In this document: in pieces, positions 23,953 through 31,024 of the stretch
Numbering within the stretch: position 1 is the stretch's first letter
Layout: the number at the start of each line of letters is the position of its first letter
Assembly: GCA_030614005.1 (NCBI GenBank)
Contig: JAUWKS010000033.1
Location: forward strand, 1-34,839
Origin: Candidatus Heimdallarchaeota archaeon
Lineage (GTDB): Archaea > Asgardarchaeota > Heimdallarchaeia > JABLTI01
Reading direction: 5' to 3'
DNA length: 34,839 nt
Position numbers and translations under genes: made by a program
Notes under the pieces: model-generated
Databases searched by the model: none
Seen by the model: only the letters and a program-made list of their open reading frames with translations
What the model was told of the DNA's origin: nothing

Positions 23953-24412
23953 ATTACTATTCTTTCAAAATTAGCCATTAGCTATTCGCAAACTTACACA
24001 AAAAGTACTAATATAGCTATTTTGCACCTATCGCAAGGCGAGAAAGATTTTCATCTTCCAATTATTCCTAATATGAAGATGAGAACCCTCAACTCAATTA
24101 CTCAAGTTTGAACTTTGTTAAAAATTGTAGCTATTAGTTAATTTATTAACATATACAATTTATTCCCTCAGTTATACTCATTGTAAATTAATCTAATTGT
24201 GTGATAGTGTTTCACTATTGTAAATGAAGGAAATTGTTGTTATAATAGATTTACTTACTATAATTATGAGCGACAAAAAATTCACAAGACTTATATATAT
24301 CTAGAAAAATACTATCACTCAATATTACTTTGAAAGGAAGTATTAGAGAGAGATTAGATGTAAGAAATAGATTTTTCTTCGAAATCTTTTCTTCGAAATA
24401 GGAAATGATAAG
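23953..24412. other. Long intergenic region with small hairpins and a promoter
   Basis: No gene is supported in these 460 bases. Visible elements are an inverted repeat CATCTTC/GAAGATG (about 24052-24083) and a perfect small hairpin ATAGTG-TTT-CACTAT (about 24206-24220). A TATA-like CTTATATATATC (about 24290-24301) and a direct repeat of TTCTTCGAAAT (about 24374 and 24388) just before the next gene are also present. Confidence 0.45.
24290..24301 (+). promoter_or_regulatory. TATA-like box for the caspase-like gene
   Basis: CTTATATATATC would place transcription start near 24325 and leave a leader of about 85 bases. That leader contains the duplicated TTCTTCGAAAT element. Confidence 0.4.
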
Positions 24413-25585
24413 ATGAAAAAAATATCAACAATTAATACTTTGCTAGTATTTTTGGTTATAATTGGAACTGTTTTTGCAAATGTGAATGCAATAGTTTCAA
24501 TAATGCCAATAAATATAGTGGAAAGAGATGTGGAACGAGTAGACAATAAAACTACTATTAGTGATATAAACGAGTTTGATGTAAAGACATTGACAGAAAT
24601 TGCTGACTATATTAGTATTCAAGCAGCTCAAAATAATTTTGAGATTTCTGCTATGGTATATTCCTCAGGATTATTATTTGAATCTGACAACTCCCTAATA
24701 ATAATAGGTCATGGACATTTTAGTTCTAATGATCAATATTTTATTGCTGATTATTCAACAAATAGAATTAGCAAAATGGCTGAAAATAAAGAAGTGGTTG
24801 CTTTACTTGCTTGCTATTCCAATAATATTGGATTAGAAAATGACTTACAATTAACCTATGCAGATACAATCGATCTAATATCTGCGATACAAGATTTATT
24901 TAATCTACTAAGTTGGACAGAAAGCTCCCAACTTAATCCTATAAAGAATATACGACTTTTTGATTTGGATCCTGGACCCGGTGGATATGTTGAAGCAGTT
25001 TACTTGATGAATGGTGTAAGATATGCTCATTCCAGAAACAAGTTTTGGAATCTATATAGTGGACCTGCACGAGCAAATTTAGCAGCATACATGCAAAATA
25101 ATAAATATACACTTGTAGAATTAACCTTTTCTGGGATTTTTGCTGTTGAACAAGGAAGAAATACTGGTATATATGAATTAGAATACCATAAAGTTACTTA
25201 TGATACTTGGCTTACAATTGAAGGAGATACTAAAACGTATCTTAAAATTACTAATGTTAAACACAACGGAGTAAGAAAAAGAACAATGAATCGATTAATA
25301 AAACTTGATAAAGTAAATGCATTACTTGAAGCAAATTTCACTGGTGCTGGTCTTATAGGTTCTCTAGATCATCTCGGAGATATTTTCTTAGCTATTGGCA
25401 TTGCATTACTTACTTCGAGTACATTATTGATAATTGCTGCTAAGACTGCAACTTCTCTAGCTGCAGCAGTAACTGCTGCTTTGATTAAATTGGCTGCAGT
25501 AGCATTATGGTTTGCTGTTGCTTGCTTTGCTATTGCATTAATGCTTGCAATATCTTGTGTAATACTTCAACTCTGTTGGATTTAG
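24413..25585 (+). CDS. Secreted protein with caspase-like His/Cys pattern and hydrophobic Ala-rich C-terminus
   Basis: This 390-residue protein has a signal peptide (about 1-27). Residues about 75-140 carry LIIIGHGHF (His100, His102) and, after a strand-turn-strand, VVALLACYSNN (Cys134). That order and spacing (HGH, then about 30 residues, then AC) is typical of clan CD proteases such as caspase, gingipain and CHAT domains. A beta-rich middle with no recognised family follows (about 190-310). The last 65 residues are almost purely hydrophobic, rich in Ala, Leu and Ile, and form two or three membrane helices with no basic tail. It is followed 25 bases later by a small membrane protein. The role may be surface proteolysis or membrane disruption; both are inference. 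Confidence 0.6.
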   Translation: MKKISTINTLLVFLVIIGTVFANVNAIVSIMPINIVERDVERVDNKTTISDINEFDVKTLTEIADYISIQAAQNNFEISAMVYSSGLLFESDNSLIIIGHGHFSSNDQYFIADYSTNRISKMAENKEVVALLACYSNNIGLENDLQLTYADTIDLISAIQDLFNLLSWTESSQLNPIKNIRLFDLDPGPGGYVEAVYLMNGVRYAHSRNKFWNLYSGPARANLAAYMQNNKYTLVELTFSGIFAVEQGRNTGIYELEYHKVTYDTWLTIEGDTKTYLKITNVKHNGVRKRTMNRLIKLDKVNALLEANFTGAGLIGSLDHLGDIFLAIGIALLTSSTLLIIAAKTATSLAAAVTAALIKLAAVALWFAVACFAIALMLAISCVILQLCWI

Positions 25586-25610
25586 AAAATAAAAAGGAGG
25601 AAATGTCAAT

Positions 25611-26051
25611 TTGAGTACTATAGCTAATGAACAAACAAAGTTACAAAAGAATGCATTTGTTGTTTACATGGTTTTAGCAATAAGTCAACTAATGCTTCTT
25701 ATACTTTCAGCGATTTTTCGAGCTATAACCAAGAAGCAATATCATGATGAACTTACAACACTAAATCATCAGTATTATTATAGCTTTACATTCTTCATGA
25801 ATCTTGCAACATATCTATTTTTCTTTGCAATGGTGATTTATTTCAGCTTTTTAAGTTCTAAAATTGAAAGTATAAAAAATGTTGATATAGATAAACTAGA
25901 TTTCGGAAATGCATTAGAAGAGATATTTAGACCTACAAGTCCAAAATTCAAACGAAGAAAGATTCTCTTAGTAATCGTTCTAGTACTTGCATTTCTAGTA
26001 ATGATATGTTCTCAAATCTATATACAAATTGGTATTGTGTTTATGTTGTAG
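25611..26051 (+). CDS. Small membrane protein, three helices, partner of the caspase-like gene
   Basis: This 146-residue protein has a helix at about 17-38, one at about 58-80, and a third at about 120-143. A charged cytoplasmic loop with FRPTSPKFKRRK precedes the last. TTG at 25611 follows AAGGAGGAAATG at a good distance. It lies 25 bases after the caspase-like gene, and a shared hairpin terminator follows, so the two form an operon. No family was recognised. It could be an accessory, anchoring or protective partner of the upstream protein. Confidence 0.65.
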   Translation: MSTIANEQTKLQKNAFVVYMVLAISQLMLLILSAIFRAITKKQYHDELTTLNHQYYYSFTFFMNLATYLFFFAMVIYFSFLSSKIESIKNVDIDKLDFGNALEEIFRPTSPKFKRRKILLVIVLVLAFLVMICSQIYIQIGIVFML

Positions 26052-26056
26052 CTTAT

Positions 26057-26093
26057 TTTAGAAGGCTATTCGTCTAAATTTTTTTTCTTTTTT
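26057..26093 (+). terminator. Hairpin plus poly-T terminator of the caspase-like operon
   Basis: TTTAGA (26057-26062) pairs with TCTAAA (26073-26078) over a 10-base loop. Two runs of seven or more T follow, broken by one C. Confidence 0.55.
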
Positions 26094-26349
26094 CTGGGAA
26101 TTAACTGCTTATGTTAACAGATAAATAATTACGACAATTTTATAACAAAGTTCCAACTTACACAATTTGAGAAGAAAAAGACTTATCTGGACATTCTTTG
26201 TTCTAACACTTATTTCTCTAACTGCAACGCAAAGTTACTTGCTCATTATTCTATTTGTTGTGTTATGATATTCACATTTGGGGTAGTATTCAACCCAAAT
26301 ATCTTTTTTTTTCTTCTTTCAGCAATAATTTTTTTGTATCTCCGTCTTT
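26094..26349. other. Gene-free stretch upstream of the MFS relic
   Basis: These AT-rich bases have stops in all frames I followed. They may be further decayed sequence of the lost transporter gene, but no alignment is visible by eye. No RNA gene or repeat was noticed. Confidence 0.35.
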
Positions 26350-26628
26350 TTAGAACGAAAAAAATTGATGGAATAAGTATACTATGTAACGCTATTCCAC
26401 CAAAAAACTATTCCTAAAATTGCAGGCATTTTTTCTTTATTAACAATAAGATTGTAGTTTGTTAATTGTTGTATCTATTATTGTATGATTTCAATCATCA
26501 TATTAGTACCTTTAGTAGGTAAAGAAAAAGAAGAACTACTTGAAGATTCATTCGACAGTGTGGATGGATTTGAAGATGTTTTTGGAGACTCAGAACCAAT
26601 TAAAAAAGATTCTAGTGATGTTAGTTGA
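26350..26628 (+). pseudogene. Decayed 3' end of a second MFS transporter gene
   Basis: The frame at 26485-26628 encodes IIILVPLVGKEKEELLEDS, then DGFEDVFGDSEPIKKDSSD and a stop. The intact transporter at 22474 ends IIILMPLVGKEKE, LLEDS, EDGFDEVFGESEHVKKDDSE. Weaker in-frame similarity with stops reaches back to about 26350 (for example IAGIFSL against VAGGFLI). The rest of the gene is gone. It marks an old duplication or an insertion of the 24.4-26.1 kb block next to a former MFS gene. Confidence 0.75.
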
Positions 26629-26691
26629 AAGCAAGGCACCTAATCATGTTAAGCCTTTTGTAGATTTCTTAATCAATTGCTTTATGATTCC

Positions 26692-27165
26692 TTAACTGAC
26701 AAAATCTTTTGTAACTGCATTAGCAAAATCTAATCGATCAAAATAAAGTCTCAAACTTTGAATCAGATAATTTTTGTAAATGAGAACTTCCGCTTGTTTA
26801 GACTCAACAAATGTTCCATCAAGTAATTTTGCTTTAACAATAAATTCTTCAAAGAAAACATCACCATCTACTAAAATAATCACTGGTTTGAATTGGATTT
26901 CTGAAATATGACTGAAAAACCATTGCAACCATTTTCGCGCACCATCTTTACCGTGCAATTTTACATTTAATAATTCAATTTCACAATCCTCAGCAAAATA
27001 AGTGACAATTTTTTCAATATTCATCTTTTCTAGAGCAGTATCTAATTCCATAGCAATTTTTTTTATCTTATCAGAATCTTGTTGAGAAATAACAATATCC
27101 TCCTTTATAATAAAATTACAGTATTCATTCTTCTTTTTATTGTAAGGAATTTTTATATTTCTCAA
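26692..27165 (-). CDS. SnoaL/NTF2-like family protein
   Basis: The core (about residues 28-150) has the cone-shaped NTF2/SnoaL pattern: a long N-terminal helix (DKIKKIAMELDTALEKMN), IVTYFAEDCEIELL, HGKDGARKWLQWFF, and three long strands ending in LIQSLRLYFDRLDF. Such proteins bind small molecules or act as isomerases or hydrolases; the ligand is unknown. The start is doubtful. The TTG at 27165 leaves only 15 bases to the divergent GMP synthase start. A strong AAGGAGGAT lies inside the frame at about residues 21-23, followed by ATT and GTT codons rather than a standard start. The first in-frame ATG is at 27054. Confidence 0.72.
   Translation of the reverse strand: MRNIKIPYNKKKNEYCNFIIKEDIVISQQDSDKIKKIAMELDTALEKMNIEKIVTYFAEDCEIELLNVKLHGKDGARKWLQWFFSHISEIQFKPVIILVDGDVFFEEFIVKAKLLDGTFVESKQAEVLIYKNYLIQSLRLYFDRLDFANAVTKDFVS
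27148..27160 (+). promoter_or_regulatory. TATA-like box for the GMP synthase gene
   Basis: AATTTTTATATTT is centred about 26 bases before the ATG at 27181, with no ribosome site between. It fits a leaderless transcript and overlaps the start region of the divergent SnoaL-like gene. Confidence 0.5.
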
Positions 27166-27180
27166 AATACTTTATAATTT

Positions 27181-28371
27181 ATGCTTAATCATAGATTTTT
27201 AACTCAATATAAGGATCCTGAGAGCTTTGTGGAGGGTGCTGTTGAATTTATTCAAAAGCATATCAAAGATAAGAAAGTTTTTTGTGCTCTTTCAGGGGGA
27301 ATAGATAGTTCAGCTGCTTATCTTCTTTTAAAGAAAGCGGGTGTAAATGTCTTACCAGTCTTCATAGATCATGGACTAATGCGAATTATCCGAGGTAAAG
27401 AGGAGCGAGTTTGGATCAAAGAAACATTTCCAGATGTAAAAGTGGTTGATATTCGTGATGAATTTCTCCCGCAAATTTACGGAGAAGGAGACGCAGAGAA
27501 AAAAAGGAAATTATTCAAAAAAGCTTATTCAGGTACTTTTGACAAAATAATTAGAGAAGAGAACTGTCAGCTATTGACTGATGGAACCATTTTACCCGAT
27601 CTAGAGGAAAGTTTTGGTGTTGGAATGGATGAAATCAAAGAAAGCATGTCTTTTGATGATGAAACTGCTCTTCGTGAAGCTCAAAAAGGACTAGGCTTTG
27701 TGAAAAGTCAACACAATGTGGAAATACAATATGATGTTGAAGCCACTGTCCAACCTGTTGCTTCTTTGACAAAAAATCAAGTTAGAGAAGTGCTCCAGTA
27801 TTTGGATATGCCTGACGATGTTGTCTTTAGGAAAGCATTCCCAGGTCCAGCCTTAGCTGCTCGCATTGTTGGTCCAGTCACTGAGGAGAAACTGACATTC
27901 CAAAAGAAAATACATGATATTGTTGAATCTGCTGTTGATGACTTTTATATTGCAAAACATGGTAAATCTATGATTATCAATGAAAAAGGTGAACAAGAAC
28001 CATTCCAAGTTTTTGCAGCCACTTTTGAAGATGCAACAAATGCAGAAGTCACCGGGTTAAAAGATGGTAGAAGAACATACGATAAAGCCAAATGTGTTTC
28101 CGGTGATTGGAATTTTGATCAATTAGTGAAAGATGGTTTAGCCTTAACTGGTCACACTCGATTATTTTATCAATTAGGTGAAAAAGAAGATGGTAAATTT
28201 GATGCTGTTATTAGGTGTATAAATAGTATAGATGCTCGAACAGCATATATCACCAATTTACCTTATGAATTGCTCCAAGAGTTAAGTAGTAAGTTGTTAG
28301 AAGTGCCAGATGTTCGACGAGTTTACTTTGACGTAACAACAAAACCACCTAGCACAATTGAATATGTATAA
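27181..28371 (+). CDS. guaAB: GMP synthase, ATP-pyrophosphatase subunit (GuaA-B type)
   Basis: This 396-residue enzyme adenylates XMP and aminates it to GMP, using ammonia from a separate glutaminase subunit as in many archaea. LSGGIDSS at 37-44 is the PP-loop. TDGTILPDLEESFG (133-146) and VKSQHN (174-179) match the nucleotide-binding region. FPGPALAARIVG (220-231) is the family signature, and the end TKPPSTIEYV corresponds to the usual PPGTIEWE-type C-terminus. It is about 90 residues longer than typical archaeal subunits of about 307, mostly from extra sequence in the C-terminal dimerisation half (about 265-330). No glutaminase subunit is in the window. A divergent paralogue with another substrate is a lesser possibility. 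Confidence 0.85.
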   Translation: MLNHRFLTQYKDPESFVEGAVEFIQKHIKDKKVFCALSGGIDSSAAYLLLKKAGVNVLPVFIDHGLMRIIRGKEERVWIKETFPDVKVVDIRDEFLPQIYGEGDAEKKRKLFKKAYSGTFDKIIREENCQLLTDGTILPDLEESFGVGMDEIKESMSFDDETALREAQKGLGFVKSQHNVEIQYDVEATVQPVASLTKNQVREVLQYLDMPDDVVFRKAFPGPALAARIVGPVTEEKLTFQKKIHDIVESAVDDFYIAKHGKSMIINEKGEQEPFQVFAATFEDATNAEVTGLKDGRRTYDKAKCVSGDWNFDQLVKDGLALTGHTRLFYQLGEKEDGKFDAVIRCINSIDARTAYITNLPYELLQELSSKLLEVPDVRRVYFDVTTKPPSTIEYV

Positions 28372-28381
28372 ATAAAAAAGT

Positions 28382-28401
28382 CTAGGATTGAATAATCCTA
28401 G
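28382..28401. terminator. Perfect hairpin between convergent genes
   Basis: CTAGGATT (28382-28389) and AATCCTAG (28394-28401) form a perfect 8-bp stem with a 4-base loop. A T-rich tract follows on the plus strand. It is 11 bases after the GMP synthase stop and 6 bases before the end of the opposing gene, so it may end both messages. Confidence 0.6.
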
Positions 28402-28406
28402 CATCT

Positions 28407-29237
28407 TCATTTCTTTTTCTTCTTTGAATATAAAATACTTGCAAAAGTCATTGAAATTATCCCAACGATAATTGGAAATATCTGCACAGGTGTAGTAGCA
28501 GTGCAACCAATTCTTAATGCATTGTAATCGAAATCACTGTCTGCTTGTCTAATCTGCGAATAGATTATCATTGCAACAGCATTATCGTCTTTATAATAGA
28601 AGAAGATTTCAATATCATCATTGAGTGCTAAAGCAGGGTCTTTTCCAGGAGTGTCTCCAGAATCTAAAGGAAATTCGAGTTCGTATTCATCATAGTTTAT
28701 TTTTGGATGAACTTTTCCTACACTGTCTTCAGTACCAGAAACGCTTACGTCATCCTCCCATATAAGACCAGCAACATCTTTTGTAACACCATCAATTGAA
28801 TCGTTGTTGTGTGCATAAATGTATTTTATATCTTGTTCTTTGCCATAGCCCCAACCTTCATCGTATATTCGAACTAGTGGTTCAGCTGTATTTGTTTTCA
28901 ATACGATTGCTAGCTGGTCATCTCCTTCGCCTTTATCAGTATCAGGAACGGTAACTGCAAAAATCAAGTTGTTTTCTTCAGTATACAAAGTCTTTACTAC
29001 TATGATAATTGTATCAGCTTGGTTGTCCAAATTGTAGAGAGTGATATTATAGGTCAAAGCAGGTGCCCATTCTGTGGTACCAATATGTCCATCTATTACA
29101 GGTGGAGTAGAGTTATAGCAAGTTAATATAAGGTCTTTTTTTACAGGAGCTTTTATAACAGCTACTGGAATTAAACATAGGAATATTAAACTAAAAATTA
29201 TCCCACTTATAGTTGATTTTCTTAAAAATGGTTTCAA
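28407..29237 (-). CDS. Secreted, membrane-anchored protein with CBM9/DOMON-like domain
   Basis: This 276-residue protein has a signal peptide (about 1-30). Its extracellular domain opens with PPVIDGHIGTTEWAPAL, the usual start of family 9 carbohydrate-binding or DOMON-like (ethylbenzene dehydrogenase-type haem-binding) domains. These folds run on as a beta sandwich with strands such as LIFAVTVPDTD and DQLAIVLKT, which are seen here. The end has a C-terminal helix (about 252-270) and KKKKK. The ligand (sugar or haem) is not evident. It may bind glycans at the cell surface. Confidence 0.72.
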   Translation of the reverse strand: MKPFLRKSTISGIIFSLIFLCLIPVAVIKAPVKKDLILTCYNSTPPVIDGHIGTTEWAPALTYNITLYNLDNQADTIIIVVKTLYTEENNLIFAVTVPDTDKGEGDDQLAIVLKTNTAEPLVRIYDEGWGYGKEQDIKYIYAHNNDSIDGVTKDVAGLIWEDDVSVSGTEDSVGKVHPKINYDEYELEFPLDSGDTPGKDPALALNDDIEIFFYYKDDNAVAMIIYSQIRQADSDFDYNALRIGCTATTPVQIFPIIVGIISMTFASILYSKKKKK

Positions 29238-29395
29238 TATACTTCCTCCAATGAAATGTATGTATGAATAAAAATACCTTTTTTTATATAAATATCTAAT
29301 GGAGATAATTTAGAAGGTCATTATTGAGAGTTTACATTGTAAAATAAAGACTTTATAACAAGCAATAGTATTTAATTCATATATATAGGTAATGT

Positions 29396-30295
29396 GTGAT
29401 CAAGATGACAAAAATAGCTGTTGTAGTCACAAAAGACAGAGCATTTGGTGTGAACAAATCTATTGAATTATTAGGGATAAATCCTGTTAAAGGCAAAGAA
29501 GTAATCTTCAAACCAAATTTTAACACTGCGGATCCTCCTCCAGCTTCAACATCAATGGAAACCTTCAAGCCACTGTTACTCAAACTAAAAGAAATGGGTG
29601 CAAAAACAATTACTGTTGCTGAAAGAAGTGGTCCAGCAAATACAGAAGAAGTCTTTAAAGAAAAAGGACTCTTCAAATTAGCTGAAGAAATGGGTTTTAA
29701 AATTGTTAATCTAGCAACAATACCAGAAGAAGAGTATATTTTAAAGAAACCAGAAGGAAGTCATTGGAAAGATGGTTTTCTATTCGCGAAGATTTACGAC
29801 GATGCTGAATGTATCGTTGAGACTTGCTGTTTGAAAACCCATCAATATGGCGGTCATTTCACACTTTCAATGAAGAACGCTGTTGGACTAGTCCCTCGAG
29901 ATAATTACCAATATATGAAAGAATTGCACTCTTCTGAACACCAGAGAAAGATGATTGCTGAAATAAATGGTGTGTATAAAGCTGATTTAATTGTTATAGA
30001 TGGTATCGTGACATTCATTGATGGTGGACCAGATAAAGGAACACGAAAAGAAGCCAATGTTTTCCTAGCAGGAACAGACAAAATCGCATTAGATGCTGTT
30101 GGTGTGGCAATTCTAAGAATTCTCGGAACAACTCCTGAAGTGATGAATGGAGCAATTTTTGATCAAGAACAAATTAAAAGAGCTGTAGAATTAGGAATAG
30201 GCATTTCATCACCAAATGAAATAGAATTTTTAACAGATTCTGAAGAAAGTATAGAATTGGTTAATCAGATTAAGGTTAAATTAACTGAAAAGTAG
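29396..30295 (+). CDS. DUF362 domain protein
   Basis: This 299-residue soluble protein matches DUF362. Segments are GKEVIFKPNFNTADPPPAST (33-52), TITVAERSG (71-79), CIVETCCLKTHQYGGHFTLS with SMKNAVGLVPR, and AGTDKIALDAVG near the C-terminus. The family often carries ferredoxin domains or lies in redox clusters, but its reaction is unknown. No 4Fe-4S domain is attached here; two adjacent Cys (TCC) lie before KTHQ. The start is either GTG 29396 or ATG 29405, the latter preceded by a GTGATC ribosome-site match. A TATA-like ATATATAG lies about 20 bases upstream. Confidence 0.85.
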   Translation: MIKMTKIAVVVTKDRAFGVNKSIELLGINPVKGKEVIFKPNFNTADPPPASTSMETFKPLLLKLKEMGAKTITVAERSGPANTEEVFKEKGLFKLAEEMGFKIVNLATIPEEEYILKKPEGSHWKDGFLFAKIYDDAECIVETCCLKTHQYGGHFTLSMKNAVGLVPRDNYQYMKELHSSEHQRKMIAEINGVYKADLIVIDGIVTFIDGGPDKGTRKEANVFLAGTDKIALDAVGVAILRILGTTPEVMNGAIFDQEQIKRAVELGIGISSPNEIEFLTDSEESIELVNQIKVKLTEK

Positions 30296-30299
30296 AGAG

Positions 30300-30875
30300 T
30301 TAAGATTTTTCTTGGCTTTTCATTTTTCTTATTTTTTCAATGAACACTTTAACATCCTTTGGATTCTTAAGAATTAGATAATTGTCAGTTCCGAGTGCTT
30401 GTTTTACCTCTTCAATTATTCCTTTGATTTTGTAAACTTTATATCTAATACTAAATGATGATAGCTCATAAATTGCATACAAAGGTTTCTCTTTCGTGCC
30501 ACTTTCCTCAATTCTCTTAGGCAGATGAGTTGATCTATGAAAAGTTAATTTTGTATTTCTTGATAATGTTCGAGCAACAATTCTCCATAATGAAATGTAT
30601 AAAGGTAAATCTAAAACAATAGCAAAAGTTGCTTGAGGTAAAAGCATATCACGTACTTTTGAGTAATTACCATCGATAACCCATGATTTTCTAGAAAGCT
30701 CTTTTTTGACTATTTTACGAAATGCTTTCTTTGTTGGCATTGTCCAATCTGGAAACCAAAATAAATCATCCAAATGAATATAATCTATATAAAGAATTTC
30801 ACCCAATGATTTGGCTAAGGTGGTTTTACCACTACCCGAAGCACCATAGATAACTATTCGATTAAAATTAACCAT
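30300..30875 (-). CDS. P-loop kinase-like protein (adenylate kinase/FlaR-type)
   Basis: GASGSGKTTLAKSLG near the N-terminus is a Walker A P-loop. The following YIHLDDLFWFPDW and SWVIDGNYS are typical of the small nucleotide-kinase-like group often named DNA topology modulation protein or FlaR. A LID-like basic region (RTLSRNTKLTFHRSTHLPKR) is present. Start ATG 30875 gives 191 residues; the frame is open to a TTG at 30899 that would add eight. A GGATGTGA ribosome-like site lies between these starts. The substrate is unknown. Its end is 4 bases from the convergent DUF362 gene. Confidence 0.82.
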   Translation of the reverse strand: MVNFNRIVIYGASGSGKTTLAKSLGEILYIDYIHLDDLFWFPDWTMPTKKAFRKIVKKELSRKSWVIDGNYSKVRDMLLPQATFAIVLDLPLYISLWRIVARTLSRNTKLTFHRSTHLPKRIEESGTKEKPLYAIYELSSFSIRYKVYKIKGIIEEVKQALGTDNYLILKNPKDVKVFIEKIRKMKSQEKS

Positions 30876-30961
30876 TGAGCTATTCACACTCACATCCAAA
30901 AATTACTAATATATCTATTTTACGTTTATTAAAAAAAAAGGAAAAATAATACTGAAGAGAT

Positions 30962-31016
30962 AAAAAAAATGGAAGAGAAAAGGAGCATTCCTTTCTCTCG
31001 AAACTCTTTTCCATTT
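30962..31016 (-). terminator. Hairpin terminator of the giant surface-protein gene
   Basis: On the minus strand AAATGGAAAAGAG (31016-31004) pairs with CTCTTCCATTT (30977-30967), with an inner GAGAAAGGA/TCCTTTTCTC stem. Eight T follow directly. This is the most canonical terminator in the window. Confidence 0.7.
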
Positions 31017-31024
31017 ACGAACAG

